Origin: CAVZYN01 sp963779515
GTDB taxonomy: Bacteria > Pseudomonadota > Alphaproteobacteria > Rhizobiales > Hyphomicrobiaceae
Direction: 5' to 3'
DNA: 64,000 nt
NCBI GenBank assembly: GCA_963779515.1
Contig: CAVZYN010000009.1
Location: 62,001 to 126,000, forward strand
Both the position numbers and the translations under genes were made by a program. Below, one piece after another: positions 51,985 through 60,765 of the stretch. Under the pieces are notes generated by a model. The model saw nothing but the letters and a program-made list of their open reading frames with translations. It searched no databases and had not been told where the DNA came from. How positions within the stretch are numbered: position 1 is the stretch's first letter; the number at the start of each line of letters is the position of its first letter.

Positions 51985-52360
51985 CAGTCATCCTTCTCCC
52001 GGGGGGAGAGGTGGGCGTCCGAGCGAAGCGTGGCTAGCTTGGCTTCGCCAAGACGCGCCGGATGAGGGGGTGGACCCGCACGCAGAAAGCGCCGCAACCC
52101 TCCACCCGGCCGCCATGGTTCGAAAGCTCACCCCATGAGGCGGAGGATTGGGAGCGACCCCAATCCCGATCCGCCTCACCCTGAGCCTGTCGAAGGGTGA
52201 GCCTGTCGAAGGGCGAGCGGCCCATCTGCCGCGCTACCCGGCCGCCATGGTTCGACAAGCTCTACCCAAGAGGCGGATCGGAAGCGGCACCCGAGGGTCA
52301 TCGACCCGCCTCACCCTGAGCCTGTCGAAGGGCGAGCCTGTCGAAGGGCGAGCGGCCAAT
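51985..52360. repeat. Repeat families A and C after topA
   Basis: CATCCTTCTCCCGGGGGGAG and GGATGAGGGGGTGGACCCGC make a degenerate A copy (51985-52080). CCGCCTCACCCTGAGCCTGT and CGAAGGGCGAGCGGCC repeats (C, minus orientation) occur at 52170-52225 and 52310-52360. The space 52365-52985 holds no recognised gene; a small CCTCTCCCCGTTC..GAACAGGGAGAGG hairpin lies at about 52555-52590. Confidence 0.75.
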
Positions 52361-52989
52361 CTGCCGCCCCAGCGTCCCCCTGCACCCCCAAATTCCGTCG
52401 CCGTTTTCTGCACAGTCGTCTTTGTGCCAAAACCGCCGATATGTCGCGGTGCCGCCCCCTCGATCGGGGGGCGGTCGGCGCGGCCCGGCTCGCGCGAATC
52501 GGGTCTCATCGTTCAATCCGCGACGGGTGGGGGTGACGTCGACATATGCGCGATCGTGCTCCCTCTCCCCGTTCCCTGCCCTCGAACAGGGAGAGGGTCC
52601 GAAGGTCTCGCCCACAGTGTCGCGCACCGCGACCACCAATCAGCGCTGTTGTCCTATTCCGACCGTAGGGGCCGCGACGCGATGGGCCAACAGCGCCATA
52701 AGTCAGTCGCGGATCATCAGACTGCGTGTGCTCTTTTTGTGTGCGCCAACCGTTGCCGTTGGAGGCTACGCTCTGCTGCACCGCAAACGCATCGGTGCAA
52801 ATTCATGATGAGAATGATCGGTCTTGGGTGAACGGCGCCGCCCTCAATGACCTCAGTCAAATTCCGGCCCGTTGCAGGAGGCATAAGTCCGGATCGCGCT
52901 CGGGGCAACCCTGCTACCCGCCGTTTCTTTTTGAACCAATTTCGACAGAAACAATACGTTTGCCGGTGGCACTGGCGTACTGCACGTAT

Positions 52990-54192
52990 TCAGTTCAGCC
53001 GTGTCGCCAGATCTACGACATGATCCACGTCTGATTCCGTGTTGTAGGCGTGAAGGCCGAACCGGATCGCGCCAAGGCGTCTTGAGAATGCGACGTGGGT
53101 CGAACATAGCTGTTCGTCCAGGCGTTCCAGGCGGGAGCGGTTATGCGCACCGCTGTAAACGGCGACGATATGGGATTGGAGGTCTCGCCGATCGAGCCTT
53201 GGCACGTCGTATCCCGCATCCCTCAAGCCCTCAGCGAGCCTCGACGCTAGGTCCACTGCGCGCCGCTCCACGGCAGATTGAGCGAACTGCCCCAGTTGGC
53301 GCATAGAGGCGGCTATCGCAATGAGCCCGGTCCAATTTGCATTGCCGACCTCGAACCGGCGTGCGCCGGCATAAAGTTTGTGCGGCCCGGGGCTCATTTC
53401 CAATTCAGCCAGGTCCCCCGCATCAACGCCGAAGCGGCTCAGGTAGACGGGTTGAAGTTGGCGGGCCCATTCCTTGCGGCAGTAGGCGAAGCCGAGCCCG
53501 TAGGTGCCAAGCAACCCTTTGTTCGCCGAGGCGCACAAGCCGTCGATACAGGCTTCTGTCACATCGATTTCCAGCACGCCGGTCGATTGCGCACCGTCGA
53601 CAAGAAAGAAGATATTGGCCCGCCGACAGTGATGGCCAAGCTCCGCCAACTCGGCGCGTATGCCGGTCAAAAAGTTAACGGACGCGACCGTCACGAGACG
53701 TGTTCGGGTATCTGTTGCTTTGATCACGGCCGCAGTGTCGATGCGGCCTTCGGCAAGCAGCGGCACCGGTCGGCACTCGACGCCCATGCGCCTCAAATTG
53801 AGCCACGCGTACGCTGCGTTGGGATGATCGAAATCCGGGCAATACACCACGTTTTCGCCGGGCGACCAAGGAAGGGCCGTGGCAATGGCATTGAGACCTT
53901 CCGAGACATTTTTGGTGCATGCGATCTCGTTGGGTCGCGCATTAATGAGGCTCGCGAAGCGTTGCCGCGCATCGGCGGCGCTTGCCTTCCATAGCGCCTT
54001 GTCGACCCGGCCCATCATTTGGTCGTCCAAGCCCGCATCCAACGCTTTCCGCGTGGTGCGTGAAATGATCCCCCGTCCGGCCAAGTTCATGAAGATGCCC
54101 TCACCGAAGGCCGGAAAATCATTCCTAAATTGGCGAAACAACTCGGCCTCTTCTGCACCCGTGGTAACCGCGCTCGACGCGTTACGTAACAT
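52990..54192 (-). CDS. Class V aminotransferase-like PLP enzyme
   Basis: The 400-residue protein fits the class V aminotransferase/cysteine-desulfurase fold: CTKNVSEGLNAIATALPWSP, YCPDFDHPNAAYAWLNLRRM, VASVNFLTGIRAEL, the co-factor aspartate FFLVDGAQSTGVLEIDV, and the PLP lysine in CASANKGLLGTYGLGFAYCR. The C-terminal half has FEVGNANWTGLIAIAASMRQ and VAFSRRLGAIRFGLHAYNTE. It is closest to isopenicillin-N-epimerase-like or selenocysteine-lyase-like members; the substrate is unknown. It is less GC-rich than the core genes and lies in a block with broken genes, suggesting acquisition. Confidence 0.85.
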   Translation of the reverse strand: MLRNASSAVTTGAEEAELFRQFRNDFPAFGEGIFMNLAGRGIISRTTRKALDAGLDDQMMGRVDKALWKASAADARQRFASLINARPNEIACTKNVSEGLNAIATALPWSPGENVVYCPDFDHPNAAYAWLNLRRMGVECRPVPLLAEGRIDTAAVIKATDTRTRLVTVASVNFLTGIRAELAELGHHCRRANIFFLVDGAQSTGVLEIDVTEACIDGLCASANKGLLGTYGLGFAYCRKEWARQLQPVYLSRFGVDAGDLAELEMSPGPHKLYAGARRFEVGNANWTGLIAIAASMRQLGQFAQSAVERRAVDLASRLAEGLRDAGYDVPRLDRRDLQSHIVAVYSGAHNRSRLERLDEQLCSTHVAFSRRLGAIRFGLHAYNTESDVDHVVDLATRLN

Positions 54193-54318
54193 CGAAATCT
54201 CTATCGTAAGTGATCATCGGAGTGACGGAAGCGAAGAAGAAAAGCTCGCCGAAGTGCCAGATGCCGGGACGCTTTCGGCGGCCCACTTTACATCGCGTGC
54301 GGCACCCCGACCCCAACG

Positions 54319-55298
54319 TCACTCCTCGGCTTTGATCTGCTCCTGCTTGATGATTTGCACCCAAGATGACATCTCGGCCGAGATGCGTGCGGCGAAGTCC
54401 TCGGGGCTCGACGACATAGCAACAGCACCCATATCTTTCAATTTGCCCTTAAGCTCCGGCGCCTGCATGACACTCACCAAACTCTCGTTGAGTTTTTTGA
54501 CAACACCTGCTGGAGTACCCGTTGGGACCAGCACACCATAACCTTGATTGACCTCAAAGTTCGCCATGCCCGCTTCCTTGGAGGTCGGCACTTCGGGAAG
54601 CGCTGGATTGCGCTCCTTTGATGCCACCATCAACACACGGATCTTGGGATTGTTTAGGTTGGCAACGACGGCTGCGGCGCTGACCATGTAGACGTCGATC
54701 CGACCGCCCATCAGGTCAATCATTGCGGGCCCAGTCCCTTTATAGGGAACATGCAGCATGGTGATGCCGGCCCGCTTCGCAAACAGTTCACCGGCGACAT
54801 GCTCCATGGTTCCAACGCCGCTGGAGGCAAAGGTGAGCGCTCCGGGCTGTTTGCTTTCCAAGATCAATGAGCTCCGAAGTGGACTTCGCCGCTGAACTCG
54901 TCAACAAAACCATGGGTTGCTCTGCAACAACCGAAACGGCGGTGAAGTCTTTGGCGAGCTGCGTAGCCAACGCGCGCCGCGCCGTAGAGTGCTCGAGTTG
55001 AGCGCATGACTGGTCCACGGAGCAAGCAGCACGGTGTAGCCACCGTTTTCACCGTTGACCGATGCGGCCGCAATGTTGCCAGCGAAGCCCCCCTGATTGG
55101 CAATGACGATGGGTTTTCCGATGTTGCGCGACATTGGCTCGGCAATTTGCCTGGCAATGGCGTCTGCGCTTCCGCCGGGCGGGAAACCGACAACCATCGT
55201 GATGAGGCGATTGGGGAAATCTGTTCGCGGAAGCGGGTAAGACGACGTGACACAGAGCGACAGAAAACAAGGACAGAAGTCTTACTGCGAGCGCTCAT
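54319..55298 (-). pseudogene. Tripartite tricarboxylate transporter (Bug/TctC) substrate-binding protein, frame-broken
   Basis: The intact gene would encode a periplasmic binding protein of a TctABC-type carboxylate importer. Pieces in three frames align in order on this strand: start MSARSKTSVLVF (55298), then YPLPRTDFPNRLITMVVGFP with GGSADAIARQIAEPM and NQGGFAGNIAAASV, then ATQLAKDFTAVSVVAEQPMV, then GALTFASSGVGTMEHVAGEL, LHVPYKGTGPAMIDLMGGRI to the end. At least three frame changes are needed, so a functional product is unlikely. No tctA or tctB is beside it. Confidence 0.75.
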
Positions 55299-55714
55299 GA
55301 GTTTTCGGGTTCCAGAAACATCGCGCATCACGTTACCTTTGCCTGAAGATTGGTCCATCCGAAGGTGAATGACGCAATTGGGAAAGTCAACGGGCAAGCC
55401 GTTCAAACACGGCTTCAAGTGAGGTTCTCGGCGAGCAATGACCGCAAGTTGCGGTTGTTGATCTGCTGTATCCGCGTCCATTCCATCGCGGGCACCACAA
55501 GTCTGGTGAGAGACATCAGACATTCGATCCCGAAGTCGCTTCCCCTGATGCACGACCGGACGAAGTCTGACTGTTGCAGTGCACACTTTGCCTGGCGCCA
55601 TTCCCTGCAAATCGGCAACACCAGTGTTGCGCACCGGCATAAAGTCCGGTGTGGGTCACTAGGAGACGCACTCCCGCACAGCAACATCCGGCGTTTCCGT
55701 GGTATCGTTCCCTA

Positions 55715-55858
55715 ATGACAACGGCCCATGTTTTCGTCGCAACCAGCCTCGACGGATTCATCGCGCGGGAGGATGGCGACATTGCTTGGTTGGAGAGAAT
55801 TCCGACTGCGGGAGAGAACCACGGCTTCGAGAATTTCATGGCTGACGTCGACGGCGCA
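55715..55858 (+). pseudogene. N-terminal fragment of a RibD-C/dihydrofolate-reductase-like gene
   Basis: The frame from ATG 55715 reads MTTAHVFVATSLDGFIARED, then GDIAWLERIPTAGENHGFEN and FMADVDG, the typical start of RibD C-terminal domain proteins. It stops matching after residue 47, where sequence from a different gene begins (55859). The rest of the enzyme is missing, so it is a remnant. Confidence 0.65.
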
Positions 55859-55968
55859 GGCTGCGTAACGGCTTCCTGCTCAACGGCATCGGGTTCGGCA
55901 TCGGCCTCGGCCTGCTCTATCCGCTGCTCGCGAGCCTCTTCGGCAGCCGCGCCGCCCGCCGCACGTAA
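55859..55968 (+). pseudogene. Truncated C-terminal copy of the membrane protein gene at 63023
   Basis: The sequence reads LRNGFLLNGIGFGIGLGLLY, then PLLASLFGSRAARRT and TAA. The intact gene at 63023-63499 ends LRNGFLLNGIAFGLGLGILY, PLLAGVFGARAASRA. The DNA also continues alike for about 57 bases after the stop. Everything upstream of this tail has been replaced by other DNA. Confidence 0.8.
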
Positions 55969-55969
55969 G

Positions 55970-56025
55970 GCGTGGGGTTCGTCGGGCGCAATAGCCCACT
56001 TGGGCGTATTGCGCCGCGCCACACG
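55970..56025. repeat. Palindrome after the truncated gene (copy of 63501-63555)
   Basis: GGCGTGGGGTTCGTCGGGCG, then GGGCGCAATAGCCCACTTGG and GCGTATTGCGCCGC form an inverted repeat (GGCGCAATA / TATTGCGCC). It is nearly identical to the sequence after the intact gene at 63501-63555. Nothing else was recognised up to 56130. Confidence 0.7.
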
Positions 56026-56202
56026 CTCTGTCCCCGCGGATTCCGCGCGAAGATGTGCCCCCGATTCTCATTTCCCCGCCCGCGTGGACCCGCTAGGCTC
56101 GGGCAGCTTTGCGCAACTGCCACACGGAGATCGCCATGACGCTCCTTGCCAGATCCATCCGCTTTCACTCCGTCCTTTTCCAATCGATGACGGCCGTTCG
56201 TC

Positions 56203-57240
56203 GTGCTCATCGCCCTGATGCTCGCGCCCGCCGCCGCGCAGGTGCCGGCGCCGAAGACGGGGACGTGGATCGCCAAGGATTTCAAGTTCAGTTCCGGCGC
56301 GGTGATGGCGGAGCTGACGCTGCACTACACGACGGTCGGCGAGCCGAGCGGCATTCCGGTGCTGCTGCTGCATGGCACCGCCGGGTCGGGCACGGGATTG
56401 CTCGGCGCAGGGTTCGGCGGCGAATTGTTCGGGCCCGGCCAAGCGCTCGATGCGGCTAAGTATTTCATCATCCTGCCGGATGCGTTAGGTGCGGGGAAGT
56501 CCTCGAAGCCATCGGACGGACTGCGCGCCAAATTCCCGCGCTACAATTATGACGACATGGTTCTGGCGCAGTATCGCCTCGTCAAGGAAGGGCTCGGCAT
56601 CAAGCATCTGCGCCTTGTGCTCGGCAACTCGATGGGCGGCATGCATACCTGGATCTGGGGCGTGACGTATCCGAACTTCATGGACGCGCTGGTGCCGATG
56701 GCGTCGCAGCCGACGGAGATGTCGAGCCGTAACTGGATGATGCGGCGCTTGATCGCCAATTCCATTCGCAACGATCCGGACTGGAAGGGCGGCGACTATA
56801 CCGAGCAGCCGAAGTCGGCGCGGATCGCTGGCGTGTTCTACGGCATCGGCACCAATGGCGGCAACATCGCGCTGCAGAAGATGGCATCGACGCGCGCCGC
56901 CGCCGACAAGCTGCTGGATGATCGGTTGGCGGCCCCGTTCACGGCGGATGCCAACAACTATCTCTACCAGTGGGAATCCTCGCGCGACTACAATCCAGCG
57001 CCGAAGCTCGAGCAGATCACGGCGGCGCTTCTTGTCATCAACTCCGCCGATGACGAGCGCAATCCGCCGGAGACGGGGCTGTTGGAGCGCGAATTGAAGC
57101 GCGTCAAGGGCGCCCGCCTGCTGCTGATCCCGGCGAGTGACGAGACGCGCGGTCACGGCACCACGGGCATGGCGAAATTCTGGAAAAAGGATCTCGCCGC
57201 GTTGCTCGAGACGGCGCCGCGGCGGCCCGCGACGGATTGA
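56203..57240 (+). CDS. Alpha/beta hydrolase, homoserine O-acetyltransferase-like
   Basis: The 345-residue protein has the alpha/beta hydrolase fold of the MetX superfamily. It contains LTLHYTTVGEPSGIPVLLLH, IILPDALGAGKSSKPSDGLR, the nucleophile elbow LVLGNSMGGMHTWIWG (Ser143), VINSADDERNPPETG and a final His in ETRGHGT. It is likely an exported esterase or acyltransferase of unknown substrate rather than MetX itself. The start GTG 56203 opens VLIALMLAPAAAQ, the end of a signal peptide. An ATG at 56136 in another frame reads MTLLARSIRFHSVLFQSMTA. A one-base change near 56195-56202 would join the two. Confidence 0.82.
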   Translation: MLIALMLAPAAAQVPAPKTGTWIAKDFKFSSGAVMAELTLHYTTVGEPSGIPVLLLHGTAGSGTGLLGAGFGGELFGPGQALDAAKYFIILPDALGAGKSSKPSDGLRAKFPRYNYDDMVLAQYRLVKEGLGIKHLRLVLGNSMGGMHTWIWGVTYPNFMDALVPMASQPTEMSSRNWMMRRLIANSIRNDPDWKGGDYTEQPKSARIAGVFYGIGTNGGNIALQKMASTRAAADKLLDDRLAAPFTADANNYLYQWESSRDYNPAPKLEQITAALLVINSADDERNPPETGLLERELKRVKGARLLLIPASDETRGHGTTGMAKFWKKDLAALLETAPRRPATD

Positions 57241-57266
57241 GCCGTACTTTACGCTCTCTCTTCACA

Positions 57267-57454
57267 CGTCATCCCGGCACCCGCTTCGCGGGCACAAGCT
57301 CCGGCCGGGACCCAAGCAACCTTCCGCTGGTCGGCTTAAAATTTGGGTGCGCGCAAGGTACCGACAACGCACCCACAATTCTCTAAGCTACAGTCGGAAG
57401 GTTGCTTGGGTTCCGGCCGGAGCTTGTGCCCGCGAAGCGGGTGCCGGAATGACG
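57267..57454. repeat. Large nearly perfect palindrome (60-base arms)
   Basis: The left arm 57267-57326 (CGTCATCCCGGCACCCGCTT to AACCTTCCG) is mirrored by 57395-57454 with only about two mismatches. The loop contains a second inverted repeat, GGGTGCG and CGCACCC. It sits between convergent genes and its inner words CCCAAGCAA/TTGCTTGGG relate it to family E. Confidence 0.92.
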
Positions 57455-57502
57455 GGTGGTGAGTTTGTGCGTAGTAGGCCGAGCCTTTTTTAAATCGCGC
57501 GA

Positions 57503-58414
57503 TCACGCCAAGTGCTTCTTGAAGAACGCGATGGTGCGCTCCCAGGCGAGCTTGGCCGCCGCCTCGTTGTAGCGCGGCGTCGAATTGTTGTGGAAGCCGT
57601 GCTGGGTGCCCGGATACTTGTGCATCTCATGCGGCACGTTGCTGGCTTTCAGCGCCGCCTCGAAGGCTGGCCACAGCGCGTTGATGCGCTCGTCGTTCTC
57701 GGCGTACTGGACCAGCAGCGGCGCCTTGATGGACGGCACCGCCGCCGTCTCCGCAGCTGAACCGTAGAACGGCACGCCCGCGTGCATGTCGGCGCCGAGC
57801 GCGGTGGCGAGATAATTCGTCGTGCTGCCGCCCCAGCAGAAGCCGGTGACGCCGAGCTTGCCCGTCGAGAGCGCGTTCGACTTCAGGAAGCGGGCGCTGT
57901 TCAGCATGTCGGTGCGCAGCTTCGGCTGGTCGAGGCTCGCCTGCAGCGTGCGGCCGTCGTCGTCGTTGCCGGGATAGCCGCCGACGGGTGACAAGCCGTC
58001 GGGGGCGAGCGCCAGAAAGCCTTCGGTCGCGGCGCGGCGCGCGACGTCTTCGACATAAGGATTGAGGCCGCGGTTCTCGTGGATGACCAGCACCGCCGGA
58101 AATGGCCCGTTGCCGCTCGGCTGCACCAGATAGCCACGCATGGTCCCCGACGTGCCGCCGGGCGAGGGATACGACACATACTTCGCCTTGATGCGCTGGT
58201 CGGTGAACGAGATCGTTTGCGCCTGCGCATAGCGCGGCAGCAGCGCCTGCGCCATGGCGAGACCGCCGGCCACCAGTGCGGCGCGCTGCAGGAATTCGCG
58301 GCGGTCGATGTGGCCGTGGCAATATTCGTCATAGAGATCGAACACGCGCTGATCGATCTCGACCTGGGTCAACGGGCGCGGCGCTTCGGATGCAACGTTT
58401 ACGAGCTCGGCCAT
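57503..58414 (-). CDS. Exported dienelactone hydrolase family protein
   Basis: The 303-residue protein carries a twin-arginine-like signal (HIDRREFLQRAALVAGGLAM) in its N-terminal region, after about 37 residues. The hydrolase domain has PAVLVIHENRGLNPYVEDVA, the cysteine nucleophile in VTGFCWGGSTTN (Cys193), acid region YAENDERIN (Asp241) and His272 in GTQHGFHN, the DLH triad. Dienelactone hydrolases act in chloroaromatic degradation; exported members probably hydrolyse other lactones or esters. ATG at 58414 opens the conserved protein. Confidence 0.9.
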   Translation of the reverse strand: MAELVNVASEAPRPLTQVEIDQRVFDLYDEYCHGHIDRREFLQRAALVAGGLAMAQALLPRYAQAQTISFTDQRIKAKYVSYPSPGGTSGTMRGYLVQPSGNGPFPAVLVIHENRGLNPYVEDVARRAATEGFLALAPDGLSPVGGYPGNDDDGRTLQASLDQPKLRTDMLNSARFLKSNALSTGKLGVTGFCWGGSTTNYLATALGADMHAGVPFYGSAAETAAVPSIKAPLLVQYAENDERINALWPAFEAALKASNVPHEMHKYPGTQHGFHNNSTPRYNEAAAKLAWERTIAFFKKHLA

Positions 58415-58512
58415 GGTGGGGTCTCCTTGGTGAGGATCGCCATCGTAGCGCAGGGGGCCGCTTGCGAGAACTGCAATTGGCACGGTTTTGGATGACATCC
58501 CACATTCCCAAC

Positions 58513-58645
58513 AGCCGTCATCCGAGGCCTTGTGCCTCGGATCCAGGACCACCGCGCGTGCGACTGAAAATGAGCGTACGGCATGCTGCGTTCGCAATCG
58601 CGACGGCACGGCGTATGGGTGCCAGGCACAAGGCCTGGCATGACG
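58513..58645. repeat. Repeat family B copy
   Basis: CAGCCGTCATCCGAGGCCTT, GTGCCTCGGATCCAGGACCA and GCGTATGGGTGCCAGGCACA, then AGGCCTGGCATGACGGCT. It has the same order as 45131-45240. Confidence 0.75.
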
Positions 58646-58705
58646 GCTCTGGGTTTGGCGAAAGGACAGAACATCCCTCACGACCGGCGGCCCAGGTCAC
58701 AGCCG

Positions 58706-58735
58706 AAAAAAAACCGCCGCGCGAACGCGGCGGTT
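58706..58735 (-). terminator. Intrinsic terminator of the class III aminotransferase gene
   Basis: On the minus strand CCGCCGCG-TTCG-CGCGGCGG is followed by eight T residues. It lies 25 bases after the aminotransferase stop, a strong rho-independent terminator. Confidence 0.92.
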
Positions 58736-58759
58736 GATGATGCGGTAGCGGCTTGCTGC

Positions 58760-60092
58760 TCAGTTTGCGACCGCAGTGATGACCTTGCGGATCTTGTCGG
58801 TGATTTCGCCGATCTGCGCTTCAGAGACGACCAGCGGCGGCGAGACGATCAGCGTATCCATGGTCACGCGCACGTAGATGTCGTGATCATTGTACATCGA
58901 CTCGATCGCGCGATAGCCGCGCTCGCCGGGCTTGCCGTTTGCCGGATCGAGATCGATGCCGGCCATCAGGCCGATCGGCCGGATGTCGGCGACGTTGGGT
59001 GCGCCCTTGAGGCTCATCATCGCGTCGGCGAAAACCGGCTCGAGCTTTTTGGCGCGCTCGAACAGGCCTTCGTCCTTGTAGAGGTTGAGCGTCGCGAGGC
59101 CGGCGGCGACCGCGAGCGGATGGCCCGAATAGGTGTAGCCGTGGAAGAGTTCCACCAGATACTCCGGCCCGCTCATGTGGGTTTCGTAGATGCCCTTGCG
59201 GCAGAGCACACCCGACATCGGCACGGCCGCGTTGGTGACGCCCTTGGCGAAGGTGATCATGTCGGGAACGACGTCATAGCGCTCGGCGGCGAAGGCGTGA
59301 CCGAGGCGGCCGAAGCCGGTGATGACCTCGTCGAAGATCAGCAGAATGCCGTGCTTCTCGGTCATTTCGCGGAGCTTCTTGAGATAGCCCTTCGGCGGCG
59401 GCAGGCAGCCTGTCGAGCCCGCGACCGGTTCGACGATGACGGCGGCGATCGTGCTCGCGTCATGCAGATTGATCAGACGCGTCAGCTCGTCGAGCGTCTC
59501 GGTGCCCCACTCGGGTTCGCCCTTGGTGAAGGCCTGCTTGGCGCGATTGTAGGTCGCCGGGAGATGGTCGACGCCGACCAGCATGTTGCCGAAGGCCTTC
59601 CTATTGTTGACCATGCCGCCGACGGAGATGCCGCCGAAGTTGACGCCATGATAGCCGCGCTCGCGGCCGATGAAACGCGTGCGGCCGCCTTCGCCGCGGG
59701 CCTTGTGATAGGCGAGCGCGACTTTCAGCGCGGTGTCGACGGCTTCTGAACCCGAGTTGGCGTAGAGCACATAGTCGAGATCGCCCGGCGCCATCAGCGT
59801 CAGCATCGAGGAGAGCTTGAACTGATCCGGATGGCCGTACTGGAACGGCGGCGCGAAATCGAGCGTCTCGGCGGCGTGCTTGATGGCGTCGACGATCGGG
59901 CTTCCGGTTGTGGCCGGCGTTGACGCAGAAGAGGCCGGCGGTGGCGTCGATCACCTTCCGGCCATCGGGCGTGATGTAGTGCATGTCCTTGGAGCCCGCG
60001 AACAGGCGCGGTTTTTTCTTGAACGCGCGATTGGGCGTGAACGGCATCCAATAGGGTTCGAGTTCGTTCGGCTTCATGTCGAGTGGGGCCAT
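58760..60092 (-). pseudogene. Class III omega-amino acid aminotransferase with one frame break
   Basis: The protein would be a PLP enzyme that transfers amino groups from omega-amino acids such as beta-alanine to pyruvate. The N-terminus in one frame reads MAPLDMKPNELEPYWMPFTP to LFCVNAGHNRKP. The rest in another frame continues with ANSGSEAVDTALKVALAYHK, IFDEVITGFGRLGHAFAAER, DMITFAKGVTNAAVPMSGVL (PLP lysine in TFAKG) and LAVAAGLATLNLY. One extra base at about 59897 (KP-IVDAIK expected) separates the two. The gene is beside a cupin and an XRE-cupin regulator, a usual arrangement for amine catabolism. Confidence 0.85.
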
Positions 60093-60118
60093 GGTGGTGA
60101 TCCTCCTGTGTGGTGGTC

Positions 60119-60292
60119 GTAGGTTGGGTTAGGGCGGCCACTATGTCGCGTTTTGGCTGGCATTCATTCCGCCCGTAACCCAACATTCGCGGCACTGTAA
60201 TTCGGTTCGATTGTTCGGCTGTTGGGTTACGCGTCGGAACGAGCAACAGCGAAACGTTCGCCCATCGAAGCCGACGCTAACCCAACCTACAT
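60119..60292. repeat. Palindromic repeat family D, long copy
   Basis: It starts GTAGGTTGGGTTAGGGCGGC, contains GCCCGTAACCCAAC and GTTGGGTTACGCGTC, and ends GACGCTAACCCAACCTAC. The right end overlaps the cupin stop codon (TAG from CTA at 60287). It fills the 194-base gap between the aminotransferase and cupin genes. Confidence 0.8.
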
Positions 60293-60589
60293 GCGCTCCT
60301 TCAATTCGATCTCAATGAACACAAACTCGTGCGCACTCGCATTGACGACGTTGTGCTCGACGCCCTCGTTGCGCGCGTAGGGAACGCCAGATGTCAGCGG
60401 CACCACGGTCTCGGTGCCGCCCGGGCCTTCGATCAGCAAACTCCCCGTCGTCATCGGCACCACGACATAGTCATGGCCGTGGCGGTGCCAGCCGGTCTCG
60501 GCGCCGGGCGCGAAGCGGTACTCGGTCGCGAGCACGCGCGCGGTGTCGATCACGACTTTGGCGATGGCGGCAGGCCGTGCGGTCGACAT
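60287..60589 (-). CDS. Cupin domain protein
   Basis: The 100-residue protein is a single cupin barrel with the metal-binding pattern GWHRHGHDYVVVPMTTGSLL (HxH...E-like region) and GVPYARNEGVEHNVVNAS (final His). It is probably a small sensor or isomerase; many such proteins lie beside aminotransferase/regulator pairs and their activity is unknown. ATG at 60589 is the likely start (TTG three bases earlier). The stop codon lies in a palindromic repeat. It is divergent from the XRE-cupin regulator. Confidence 0.87.
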   Translation of the reverse strand: MSTARPAAIAKVVIDTARVLATEYRFAPGAETGWHRHGHDYVVVPMTTGSLLIEGPGGTETVVPLTSGVPYARNEGVEHNVVNASAHEFVFIEIELKERM

Positions 60590-60632
60590 CAAAGGCTCCT
60601 CGCGGCGGCTTGAGACGCTGCATTTGGCGCCG

Positions 60633-60720
60633 TTCGATATTTTAGCTCAAGTCCTTTTTTCACTTCCCACAACACATTGAAACTGCTTGGACTTGAATCC
60701 AGAAATTGCAATATATCGAA
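60633..60720. promoter_or_regulatory. Two nested perfect inverted repeats between the cupin and XRE-cupin genes
   Basis: TTCGATAT (60633-60640) pairs with ATATCGAA (60713-60720). TCAAGTCC (60647-60654) pairs with GGACTTGA (60689-60696). Both pairs lie in the divergent promoter region, so they are good candidates for operator sites of the adjacent regulator. Confidence 0.6.
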
Positions 60721-60765
60721 CAGGTCAAACAGGGCGGCACGCCGCTCGCCGAAGGATCTTTCGCG

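Noticed and set aside
54864..55640. Long minus-strand frame upstream of and across the Bug gene
   Set aside because: It crosses the Bug remnants in a non-homologous frame; only the MSARSKTSVLVF piece fits the broken gene.
42916..56025. Insertion sequence or transposon
   Set aside because: No transposase or integrase was found and no terminal inverted repeat with target duplication could be shown.
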